Notes under the pieces: model-generated
Databases searched by the model: none
Seen by the model: the letters and a program-made list of their open reading frames with translations, nothing else
What the model was told of the DNA's origin: nothing
Assembly (NCBI GenBank): GCA_964532715.1
Contig: CAZHIX010000021.1
Coordinates: 1 to 19,573, forward strand
Reading direction: 5' to 3'
From: 1-14-0-10-45-29 sp964532715
GTDB taxonomy: Archaea; Micrarchaeota; Micrarchaeia; Anstonellales; Anstonellaceae
DNA: 19,573 nt
Made by a program: the position numbers and the translations under genes
Shown here: one piece after another, positions 6,854 through 13,958 of the stretch
Layout of the letters: every line of letters begins with the position of its first letter
Numbering within the stretch: the first letter of the stretch is position 1

Positions 6854-7516
6854 ATGAGTAATATATTCAAAATTAAAGCAGTACTGTTCGATGTAGATGA
6901 TACTTTATTCCCATCATCTCAATTCTCATTACTTGCAAGACAAACTGCTATCAAATCTATGATTGCGTGTGGTTTGGATGCTGATTTTGAATCTGCTCAG
7001 GTACAACTTGAAAAAATAATACGAAAATACGGTTCAAATTATTCATGGCATTTTAATCGTCTGGTGGAATATTTTAATTGCAAAAATAATGATTATTGTA
7101 TTGCCTCTGCCATTTGGGCATATCACAATACAAAATTATCTATAGCTCCATATAAAAACGTCAAGATAACTCTTGATACATTACGTGAAAGAAACTATAT
7201 TTTGTGTGTTGCTTCAAGAGGGAAAAAAATAAAACAATGGGATAAATTGATTCGTCTTGGTCTTGATAAATCTTTTAGCTCAGTTTTTGTGGCTCCAAAA
7301 AAAGATTCATATTTTTATTCAAATATTTGCAAACGTCTCAAGCTTTTACCCTCTCAAGTCCTGATGATAGGCGATAATCCAAAAACAGATATAATCCCTG
7401 CCAAGAAAGCAGGTCTAAAAACCATTAGAATAAAAATAGCAAAACACACAAGCGTTACTGACAATGCTGATGCCCGTATATCTGATTTTTCAGATATTCT
7501 TAATTTTTTACTATAA
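6854..7516 (+). CDS. HAD-superfamily phosphatase
   Basis: This is a haloacid dehalogenase-type hydrolase. From ATG 6854, motif I is FDVDDTLF with nucleophile Asp13 and acid/base Asp15. Motif II is the Ser in CVASRG, motif III a Lys in APKKDSYF, and motif IV GDNPKTD. The cap region (ARQTAIKSMIACGLDADFE, KYGSNYSWHFNRLVEYF, WAYHNTKLS) closely recalls an archaeal HAD subfamily of about 220-230 residues with unsettled substrate. Small phosphate esters are likely substrates by family. GTG 6842 and 6851 are in-frame alternatives. ATG 6854 fits the family start and lies about 26-30 bases from the TATA-rich run at 6816-6832. It appears to be a single-gene unit. Confidence 0.88.
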   Translation: MSNIFKIKAVLFDVDDTLFPSSQFSLLARQTAIKSMIACGLDADFESAQVQLEKIIRKYGSNYSWHFNRLVEYFNCKNNDYCIASAIWAYHNTKLSIAPYKNVKITLDTLRERNYILCVASRGKKIKQWDKLIRLGLDKSFSSVFVAPKKDSYFYSNICKRLKLLPSQVLMIGDNPKTDIIPAKKAGLKTIRIKIAKHTSVTDNADARISDFSDILNFLL

Positions 7517-7595
7517 TTTCACGCCAAAATAAAAATGTCATGTTTTTATAGCCTCATCTTCATAATAATTTTATTATTGTCAAAAAGGTTATTCT

Positions 7596-8570
7596 ATGTC
7601 TGAAGTAAATGATGCTTTATCTGTGAATTTTTCTCAAAATGAAGAAAATCAATCTGAGGAAAATAAACAAAAAATGATTGAAAACTATCTAAAATCTGGT
7701 CAAATTGCACAGTCTGTGCGAAAAGATGTTCATTCTCTTGTAAATCCCGGTGCGTCTGCTCTTGATATTGCAGAATCAATTGAGAAAAGTATTTTAGATT
7801 CAGGTGCAAAACCCGCATTTCCAGTAAATATCTCTATAAATGATATTGCGGCTCATTATACTCCAACTTACGATGACACGTTATTAATCGGGGAAAAGGA
7901 TTTAGTGAAAGTAGATTTTGGGGTTGCGATAGATGGTTGTATTTGTGATAATGCAATAACTATAGATTTGTCTGAAGAAAACTCAAAGCTTTTAGAAGCT
8001 TGTAAATCTGCTTTGGATAATGCAATTTCTGCAATAAAACCTGGAGTCGGAAACGGAGAGATTGGGAAAATAATTGAAGATACAATCAATTCTTTTGGAT
8101 TTAAATCAATTGATAATTTAACTGGGCACAAACTTGAACCTTATAATCTTCATGCAGGTGTAGATGTTCCAAATGTTAAAGCTGATTCTGATTATAGCTT
8201 CAAAGAAGGTGATGTTTTTGCAATAGAACCATTTGCAACAACTGGTGCTGGTTCTGTTCAAGATCAATCTCAAGTAGAAATATTTTCTGTAGTGTCTGAT
8301 GGAAAAATTCGTATGCGCTCATCAAGAGAACTTTTGATAAACATCGTAAATTCTCATCTTACTTTACCATTTGCAAAACGGTGGGTAATGCGTTCTGCAA
8401 AATCCAAGGTCGTTGCATCTGCGTCGTTGCGCGAATTGCTCAATTGTGGCTGTCTTTATCCATATCCAGTTTTAAGAGAAGTAGCAAAGGGTTTAGTTTC
8501 ACAATTTGAACACACAATAATCGTTGAGCACGATGGTGCACGTGTAACTGATGGGGAAATAAATCTCTAG
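7596..8570 (+). CDS. map: Methionine aminopeptidase, type II
   Basis: This enzyme removes the initiator methionine from nascent proteins. The five metal ligands of the family are visible: Asp107 (VDFG), Asp118 (CDNA), His178 (TGHKLEPYNLHAG), Glu211 (AIEPFAT) and Glu311 (IIVEHDGARVT). His87 (AAHYTP) and His186 are also present. The alpha-helical insert between His186 and the C-terminus marks type II. At 324 residues it exceeds the usual archaeal length by about 26 because of an acidic Asn/Gln/Glu-rich N-terminus before Met27, where related proteins begin. ATG 7596 is supported by GGTTAT at 7587-7592 and a TATA box near 7544-7551. A T-rich stretch follows the stop. Confidence 0.93.
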   Translation: MSEVNDALSVNFSQNEENQSEENKQKMIENYLKSGQIAQSVRKDVHSLVNPGASALDIAESIEKSILDSGAKPAFPVNISINDIAAHYTPTYDDTLLIGEKDLVKVDFGVAIDGCICDNAITIDLSEENSKLLEACKSALDNAISAIKPGVGNGEIGKIIEDTINSFGFKSIDNLTGHKLEPYNLHAGVDVPNVKADSDYSFKEGDVFAIEPFATTGAGSVQDQSQVEIFSVVSDGKIRMRSSRELLINIVNSHLTLPFAKRWVMRSAKSKVVASASLRELLNCGCLYPYPVLREVAKGLVSQFEHTIIVEHDGARVTDGEINL

Positions 8571-8599
8571 CGTTTTTATTTTGGGGTTTGTTTTGTTTG
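8571..8599 (+). terminator. T-rich terminator after map
   Basis: Immediately after the map TAG, T-runs (TTTTTATTTT, then TTTGTTTTGTTT) form a typical archaeal termination tract. The endonuclease III gene starts directly behind it, so read-through may be partial. Confidence 0.4.
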
Positions 8600-9274
8600 G
8601 TGAAAGTATCTAAATCAAAAAGAATCTCTGAGCAAGAACACGCCTTTTTTGTGGGTGTGCACAAAATAATTAGTGTGTTTGAACAAGCGTATCCTAAAGT
8701 TTGGTGCACTCTAAATTACAAAAATGAGTTTGAGTTACTAATCTCAACTATATTGTCTGCACAATGCACTGATTTGCGAGTAAACGAAACTACGCCTTCA
8801 CTTTTTTTGAAATATCCCGATGCGTTTTCTCTTGCAAAAGCAAAACAAAGTGAAGTTGAAAAAATTATACATCCCTTGGGTTTTTTTAGAAGTAAAGCCA
8901 AAAATATAATTAATACTTCAAAGATGATTGTTCGTTTGCATAATGGGAAAGTTCCCTCAACAATGCGCGAATTAACTGCTCTTAGCGGTGTCGCAAGAAA
9001 AACCGCAAATATTGTTATGTTTCATGCATTTTCAAAAAATGAGGGTATTGCGGTTGACACTCATTGTATGCGCATCTCATATCGGTTAGGGCTTACAAGC
9101 AAAAGGCGCAACCAGCGCGTTACCGAACGGGAGCTTATGGATTTAATCCCAAAAAAGCACTGGGGGATGTACACTAATTGGATGGTATCACATGGGCGTA
9201 AATATTGCATTGCTCGCAATCCAAAATGTGATATTTGCCCTCTTTTGAAGTTGTGCAAACGACGTGGGGTTTAA
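8600..9274 (+). CDS. nth: Endonuclease III
   Basis: This is a base-excision repair DNA glycosylase/AP lyase acting on oxidised pyrimidines. From GTG 8600, the helix-hairpin-helix LSGVARKTAN holds catalytic Lys134, AVDTH holds Asp153, and the C-terminus carries the four-cysteine iron-sulfur motif C-x6-C-x2-C-x5-C (Cys203, 210, 213, 219). ELLISTILSAQCTD is the conserved N-terminal segment. I chose GTG 8600; the frame is open to a TTG at 8588, but that codon lies in the T-rich terminator of map. The N-terminus is still about 15-20 residues longer than in E. coli Nth, so an internal start is possible. It lies 29 bases after map. Confidence 0.93.
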   Translation: MKVSKSKRISEQEHAFFVGVHKIISVFEQAYPKVWCTLNYKNEFELLISTILSAQCTDLRVNETTPSLFLKYPDAFSLAKAKQSEVEKIIHPLGFFRSKAKNIINTSKMIVRLHNGKVPSTMRELTALSGVARKTANIVMFHAFSKNEGIAVDTHCMRISYRLGLTSKRRNQRVTERELMDLIPKKHWGMYTNWMVSHGRKYCIARNPKCDICPLLKLCKRRGV

Positions 9275-9280
9275 ATCTTG

Positions 9281-9312
9281 CGCGTTATTGTTTGTTTTTG
9301 CTTATTTATCAT
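9281..9312 (+). terminator. T-rich terminator after nth
   Basis: The stretch after the nth stop contains TTATTGTTTGTTTTTGC and more T-runs before the promoter of the next gene. Confidence 0.35.
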
Positions 9313-9331
9313 GTTTAACCATAACTATAAA

Positions 9332-9341
9332 CATTTAAAAA
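9332..9341 (+). promoter_or_regulatory. TATA box of the repeat-protein gene
   Basis: CATTTAAAAA is centred 27 bases before ATG 9364, and there is no Shine-Dalgarno site, so this mRNA is probably leaderless. Confidence 0.45.
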
Positions 9342-9363
9342 CCTCTATATTCATAAATTAGTC

Positions 9364-10848
9364 ATGTCTAAACCCATATTTGACAATCCAACTGTGCGCA
9401 AGCAGTGCTTTGACGAGTTTCTTGTAAATAAGCTTGATAAACAGCCTGTTCAACTAACCAAGGATGATTTGTTGTCTTTATCCTATAAAGATTTCACAAA
9501 TCCAGAAATCAACCAAACATCTGTAGGGCGTGCAGCAAGTTTATACAGTTGGTTTATAAAGCAAAAACTCAACGAACCAATTCTATTCTCAATTCTAAAT
9601 GATACTGGATACGCAAAGTCCCACTTTATCAGTAAAGAAGATGTAGAAAATTCAATAAGTAAAAAACATTCAGATTCAAAGGATATCTTCCCAAACAAAC
9701 AAAATCGTTTAACCTGTTTCAACGATTTATTAAAAAATAAATTCAAAAAAGACTTATCAGAATTAACCAAAGATGATTTGTTGTCTTTATCCTATAAAGA
9801 TTTCAATAATCCAGAAATTAACCAAACATCTGTAGCGAGTGCAGTAAGTTTATACAATTGGTTTGCAAAGAAGAAACTCAACGAACCAATTATATTCTCA
9901 ATTCTAAACGATACGGGGTATGCAAATCTCTATGATATTACAATTGACAATATAATAGATTCTGCCAATTCAAAACGTACTGCTCATAACAAATCAAATC
10001 AAAAAGAAATCATCATACAAAATCCGCGAGTTATATCTGATAAAAATCATGCAAATATTATATTTGAGAAATATCCAAGTGATATTAAAAAAACTCAAAA
10101 AAATGATACGACACAAATACAGATAGTCATGAGCACAGAAACAAAGATTGCTACATTAAAAGAAATTGAAATAAAAACAAATGAATTACAAAAACCTCTG
10201 ATAAATCAGATACTTGAAGTGTTATATCCTCAAATAAAAACTATAACATCTGAAAGGAATTTTTTAAATAATATTTCAGAAATGCAAGGTTCATTCATAA
10301 TGAAATCCCTGTATCCTTTAGATATGATCTATATGTCTGGATTGGAAAAATCAGGTTTTGAAATTGTTGAATCAAATATGAAATTAAGTACAAACACAAA
10401 AGAGTATAATCGTTTGCTAAAACCGTACTATATATCTCATATAACCAGAATAGGTATTCCTATTGAAAAAGTGGATAATCTCTATTTTGAGAATCATCTG
10501 TATCCCATGCGCATAATGCTTAATTATGCAGGATTTTTCTCAAGAATGATTGCACGCGCTGATTCTATGGATTCCGTATATTCATGCATTAAACAATCAT
10601 TTGAATGGTTTGAACGCATAGAAAATGAAAAGATATTGGACTTGGATACTTACAACAAAGTATTAGATGATTTTCAGTCAAACATACTAAAAGTATCTCA
10701 AAACAGAATGGCGCAACTATACAAAAACGATATCACCGATGATATGAAGATAAAACATGATTCATTTGTTTCAAAACTAAAGACAAAAAAACTGGGGTTC
10801 ATAAAAACAGTTCAAAAAGCAAAAATGCGCCAAGCTTTAGTGAAATAG
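9364..10848 (+). CDS. Hypothetical protein with internal tandem repeat
   Basis: I do not recognise this 494-residue protein. Its N-terminal part is a duplication with a 103-residue period: residues 31-84 (starting LTKDDLLSLSYKDF) recur at 134-187, with only about nine differences over 54 positions. Weaker similarity extends upstream (CFDEFLVNKL versus CFNDLLKNKF). Each unit contains NPEINQTSV, SLYxWF and NEPIxFSILNDTGYA. A polar linker (about 195-250) follows, then a helix-rich C-terminal half with aromatic clusters (YENHLYP-like FENHLYPMRIMLNYAGFF, FEWFERI) ending in a basic tail. No catalytic motif is evident; a repeat-based binding role is a guess. It converges with an HTH gene 23 bases downstream. 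Confidence 0.75.
   Translation: MSKPIFDNPTVRKQCFDEFLVNKLDKQPVQLTKDDLLSLSYKDFTNPEINQTSVGRAASLYSWFIKQKLNEPILFSILNDTGYAKSHFISKEDVENSISKKHSDSKDIFPNKQNRLTCFNDLLKNKFKKDLSELTKDDLLSLSYKDFNNPEINQTSVASAVSLYNWFAKKKLNEPIIFSILNDTGYANLYDITIDNIIDSANSKRTAHNKSNQKEIIIQNPRVISDKNHANIIFEKYPSDIKKTQKNDTTQIQIVMSTETKIATLKEIEIKTNELQKPLINQILEVLYPQIKTITSERNFLNNISEMQGSFIMKSLYPLDMIYMSGLEKSGFEIVESNMKLSTNTKEYNRLLKPYYISHITRIGIPIEKVDNLYFENHLYPMRIMLNYAGFFSRMIARADSMDSVYSCIKQSFEWFERIENEKILDLDTYNKVLDDFQSNILKVSQNRMAQLYKNDITDDMKIKHDSFVSKLKTKKLGFIKTVQKAKMRQALVK
9455..9617 (+). repeat. Intragenic repeat, copy A
   Basis: This segment matches 9764-9926 at a 309-base offset. Identity is high at the DNA level too, including long exact stretches such as GATGATTTGTTGTCTTTATC. 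That implies a recent duplication or gene conversion within the gene. Confidence 0.85.
9764..9926 (+). repeat. Intragenic repeat, copy B
   Basis: This is the second copy of the unit at 9455-9617, in frame and in the same orientation, about 147 bases after the first copy ends. Most differences cluster around the GR/AS and Ile/Ala positions, which may be where the two units diverge in binding. Confidence 0.85.
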
Positions 10849-10871
10849 GTGCACTATTGTCCAACTAACAA

Positions 10872-11279
10872 TCAAGTAGAATCAAAAGTCTTCACAGAAT
10901 TATCTTTATACTTTTTTCCCCAAGCATATATACAAACTGCCGGCACACCAATTTTTTTTGAAATTTTGGTTGCACTTTCTCCTTGTTGAAATCTTTTTAC
11001 TGCCTCAATCATCTTTTCTTTCTCATACTTTTGTGGTCTTCCAGCTTTTTTATCAATTAAATGTATTTTTACTCCTGCATCGTTTAGTGCATTTCTTAGC
11101 TTCACCGAAACCGTTCTTAAAATTCCAGCAGTCATGTAGATTTCTTTAACTTTTGTTTTTTGCAAAATATGAAAAAATATTGATTTTGAGGGTTTGGTCC
11201 TTATTATCAGCTGTTCGCAATTTGGATTATTGTCAATCTGTAAAAACATCTCACTTCTTTTTCCAAAAAGATTAAGCAT
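10872..11279 (-). CDS. HTH DNA-binding protein
   Basis: The 135-residue protein has a C-terminal helix-turn-helix. AGRPQKYEKEKMIEAVKRF leads into QQGESATKISKKIGVPAVCI, the layout seen at the ends of serine recombinases and in transposase or regulator HTH domains (GRP arm, then helix-turn-helix). The N-terminal 85 residues have no recognised domain. There is no recombinase catalytic region, so it is more likely a regulator or a remnant than an active recombinase. It starts 9 bases after the stop of the 443-residue orphan gene and is probably co-transcribed with it, so it could regulate that operon. It faces the repeat-protein gene tail to tail. Confidence 0.65.
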   Translation of the reverse strand: MLNLFGKRSEMFLQIDNNPNCEQLIIRTKPSKSIFFHILQKTKVKEIYMTAGILRTVSVKLRNALNDAGVKIHLIDKKAGRPQKYEKEKMIEAVKRFQQGESATKISKKIGVPAVCIYAWGKKYKDNSVKTFDST

Positions 11280-11288
11280 ATAACCACA

Positions 11289-12620
11289 CTAATCTTTTTT
11301 CTTTTTTAGACTTTGCAAGAATTGTGCACCTCGTCCATCTGGTTGTTCCACTAATGGTCGTATGAGTAAAATTGCAGCTTCTAATTCTTTTTGATTAACT
11401 TTAAATTCAGTTGCAATCCACTTTGCATCTGCATGTGATTCTATGCAAGCAAATGCAGGTCCCCAAATTTTTGAGCTAAGTGGTAAAGATGCATCTTCCA
11501 TTTGTATTTTCTTGAAAATCATTTCTGCAGGATTTTTTATTGCATATCCTATAGGAGAAATCTCATTCATAATCATTAACTGTTCTTTTTGAGGTTGTGC
11601 AATAACTGATGGCATAGCTCCATATGTGGATCTTGAGTCTTTTGAGTGGCAAACATAATACCATTGAAGAATTTTGAACAATTCACTTTGTGCGAGGGTT
11701 AAAATCATCTTTCGTCTCTGTTCTCGTCTTCTGTGCAACTTTGATGCAAACTCATCAGACATTTCCCAGTCAAATCCTTTTTTTTCAATAAGTTTATGTA
11801 CAAGTATCTTTTCTTTCACATCCTTAAATCTTTCAGATTGAGTAATTTGCGAATCTGCAACAAGTCCGTTTTGTCTTAAAATCTGATTGTATATTTTTAT
11901 GTTCTGATCCTCTTTTTCACTTTCAATCATTTTTTTCTCAACCATTTCTTGTGCGTATGTGCACACCGCACAAAAAAGAGACGTTTTAGTGGAATGATTT
12001 TTTATCAATGTAGGTGTCTTTCTTTTTAATTTCAAATCTTCAACTACTGCATCCTCTCCAAACATTTGTTTTGCAACATTTTGAGCATTCTCTCCATTTT
12101 GAATCTCTATGTTTTTTTGTGTTTTTATTCCATCTTGCATAAACGATATAAGTGCGCTTGCACTTAGGATTTTATGTTGCTGATTTTCAAATTTAGATAC
12201 TAACTCGTGATATGCTTGTGCAGTACTCTCACCTGCTTTGATAATTCTTTTTTTGTAATCTCCCTCTATTGGCAAATATTTGTTAAGATGTGTAGCATCA
12301 AAATCTTTAAACGCATTCAAAAGATGGTGTGATGCGATGGCAATTCTTACTCTATTTAGTGTGCTTCTTTTCAAAAAAGCCAAGTATCTTATTTCTTTTA
12401 GATGTTTTTTGATATCTTGTGCTTCATTTGCAACATCTTCAATGTATTCCTGACTCATTTTTGCAAAAAGTGTTTTGAAAGGAGCATTAAAACCAAGTTC
12501 AATCATTCTTGTTCTGTATTCTAGTAGTTTTTCCAAGCTTTGTTCATTAGGTTTTTGCAAATTATCTAAAAAGTCATTTGTCTCATTTATTGCTTCAATT
12601 GAGTCTTTGTACCTTTGCAT
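11289..12620 (-). CDS. Hypothetical helical protein, 443 aa
   Basis: I do not recognise this protein. It is predicted largely helical and charged: the first 110 residues look like coiled-coil or helical bundle (ETNDFLDNLQKPNEQSLEKL; EAQDIKKHLKEIRYLAFLKR). A CAVC pair occurs near residue 215 (SLFCAVCTYAQEM), alone and so unlikely to be a zinc site. The segment SKLHRRREQRRKMIL is strongly basic. No membrane segment or enzyme motif is visible. It has its own TATA-like element (TTTTTATTATTG, about 12640-12652) roughly 26 bases before ATG 12620, and is followed by the HTH gene 9 bases downstream. Position next to topoisomerase VI is suggestive but not evidence of shared function. Confidence 0.7.
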   Translation of the reverse strand: MQRYKDSIEAINETNDFLDNLQKPNEQSLEKLLEYRTRMIELGFNAPFKTLFAKMSQEYIEDVANEAQDIKKHLKEIRYLAFLKRSTLNRVRIAIASHHLLNAFKDFDATHLNKYLPIEGDYKKRIIKAGESTAQAYHELVSKFENQQHKILSASALISFMQDGIKTQKNIEIQNGENAQNVAKQMFGEDAVVEDLKLKRKTPTLIKNHSTKTSLFCAVCTYAQEMVEKKMIESEKEDQNIKIYNQILRQNGLVADSQITQSERFKDVKEKILVHKLIEKKGFDWEMSDEFASKLHRRREQRRKMILTLAQSELFKILQWYYVCHSKDSRSTYGAMPSVIAQPQKEQLMIMNEISPIGYAIKNPAEMIFKKIQMEDASLPLSSKIWGPAFACIESHADAKWIATEFKVNQKELEAAILLIRPLVEQPDGRGAQFLQSLKKKKD

Positions 12621-12701
12621 ATTTCACTTATGCAACACAATAATAAAAAGGAGTTGGAGCGTTTTAATGGCGCAAGTTTTGAAACCAATTCATATATGTG
12701 T

Positions 12702-12809
12702 TTAGTTCTCAAACACATCTTTGAAAAAACATCTAAAGAGCATCTCATCCTCAAGAAAAGACCTTTCAAATCCGTTTAAAATATTTTTCAAAAATTCAAA
12801 TATTGTCAT
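12702..12809 (-). CDS. 35-codon microORF overlapping the top6A stop
   Basis: The TGA stop of top6A is part of ATGA, whose ATG (12809-12807) opens a 35-residue frame ending in TAA at 12702-12704. The predicted peptide is MTIFEFLKNILNGFERSFLE then DEMLFRCFFKDVFEN. It is rich in Phe, Leu and acidic residues and could form an amphipathic helix. The four-base ATGA overlap is the classical arrangement for translational coupling, and the frame remains open over most of an otherwise empty 185-base gap. No homologue is known to me. Chance is a real alternative at this length. Confidence 0.4.
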   Translation of the reverse strand: MTIFEFLKNILNGFERSFLEDEMLFRCFFKDVFEN

Positions 12810-13945
12810 GGCAAATATTTTTGTGCTTCCATCTTCTCTTTCAAATATTTTCCAACAAAAGAAAGCGACGGTCCTTGTAAAGCGTCCTGTTCAAGTTTTT
12901 TTTGTGTTTTAAGTACGATTTTAAGTTCATCAACCCATTGCGGGTGTCTTTTTATCCAGTCATAACTAAGCATTTCTTCTGCTCTTTTAACATCAACATC
13001 CTTTGCTTTAATCGTAAGGTTTGCCAAAAAATCATAGTCTTTTATGTCCCGCATAGTAACTCCAATAAACTTAGCTTGTGGTGTTGCAATATCATTTGCA
13101 AGGTATGCAAGATTCATAGAACCCGTTTTAATCGCCCAGTAAATATACCATCCCCAAGCATCACAATCCGTAAATACAATGATCGGTAATCCTTGATTTG
13201 CAAGTTTTGAGATTAATCTTCTACACCCTCTTGATGCCTGGCCTTTTGGAGTAATCAAAACGCAATTTTCTTTTTTCCAAAATTTATCTTCGTTAAGCCT
13301 TTGCCACATAGCATCTTTTTCAACTACTAAAACATAATCTGCTTCAAGACTTTCAATTGTCATTCCATTATCTACATCCGATGGAATCATCCAGCCGGAT
13401 CTTCCCTGCTGTGTCGCATCAATTATAGTTTCTTCCCCACCAAATTTATCTCGCAGAACAAGTGGACCTGCAACTACTCCTTTTCTGTCTGTATTTAAGT
13501 TCAAATCTTCTCTTTTTACGTTGAGCGAAACTTCCAAGTCTTCAATGAGTGGATTTGACTCAGACTGTTCAGAAAACAAATCTTCATCTAATTCATCTCC
13601 TATTGAAAATTTTAGCTGATAAAAAAGACCTCTGATTGATGTGTGCGCATCTTCATTCAAAAACTTTTTACATTTGTTTGCGATTGCAACTGTTTGCATG
13701 AATTTTTTTGCTTGTCCTACGTTGATGAAACTTCTTGTTTCTTTTTTATCTCCAAGGTGTAAACATCCTAAATTCTCATCATAAAGTGTATTTGATCTGC
13801 TTCTAAGTGGCGCAACAAATGATGGTGATCTTTCATGTTCTATATCTTCAATCATGGAGACTCCTAATGATGTGAGTTTATCTATAACTATTTTTGATTC
13901 TTGTTTACTATTTTTTTCTATACTCTTTTTGGTATTTTTAGCCAT
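12806..13945 (-). CDS. top6A: DNA topoisomerase VI subunit A
   Basis: This is the DNA-cleaving subunit of the archaeal type IIB topoisomerase, homologous to Spo11. Catalytic Tyr109 lies in RGLFYQLK. The Toprim domain shows Glu209 (VVEKDA) and Asp260/Asp262 (FTDCDAWG), which bind Mg2+. The 379 residues are the usual length. It is 13 bases behind top6B in the same operon, with a GTTGAT Shine-Dalgarno-like site before ATG 13945. The N-terminal 25 residues are basic and Ser/Lys-rich. A microORF overlaps the stop codon. Confidence 0.97.
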   Translation of the reverse strand: MAKNTKKSIEKNSKQESKIVIDKLTSLGVSMIEDIEHERSPSFVAPLRSRSNTLYDENLGCLHLGDKKETRSFINVGQAKKFMQTVAIANKCKKFLNEDAHTSIRGLFYQLKFSIGDELDEDLFSEQSESNPLIEDLEVSLNVKREDLNLNTDRKGVVAGPLVLRDKFGGEETIIDATQQGRSGWMIPSDVDNGMTIESLEADYVLVVEKDAMWQRLNEDKFWKKENCVLITPKGQASRGCRRLISKLANQGLPIIVFTDCDAWGWYIYWAIKTGSMNLAYLANDIATPQAKFIGVTMRDIKDYDFLANLTIKAKDVDVKRAEEMLSYDWIKRHPQWVDELKIVLKTQKKLEQDALQGPSLSFVGKYLKEKMEAQKYLP

Positions 13946-13958
13946 ATAATCAACGCCC

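Noticed and set aside
10872..11279. Transposase or serine recombinase
   Set aside because: Only the HTH part resembles such proteins; there is no catalytic domain, and no terminal inverted repeats or target duplications were seen around it.
12587..12769. 60-residue minus-strand frame between top6A and the 443-residue gene
   Set aside because: It overlaps the better-supported ATGA-coupled microORF and the start of the next gene, and has no initiation signal.
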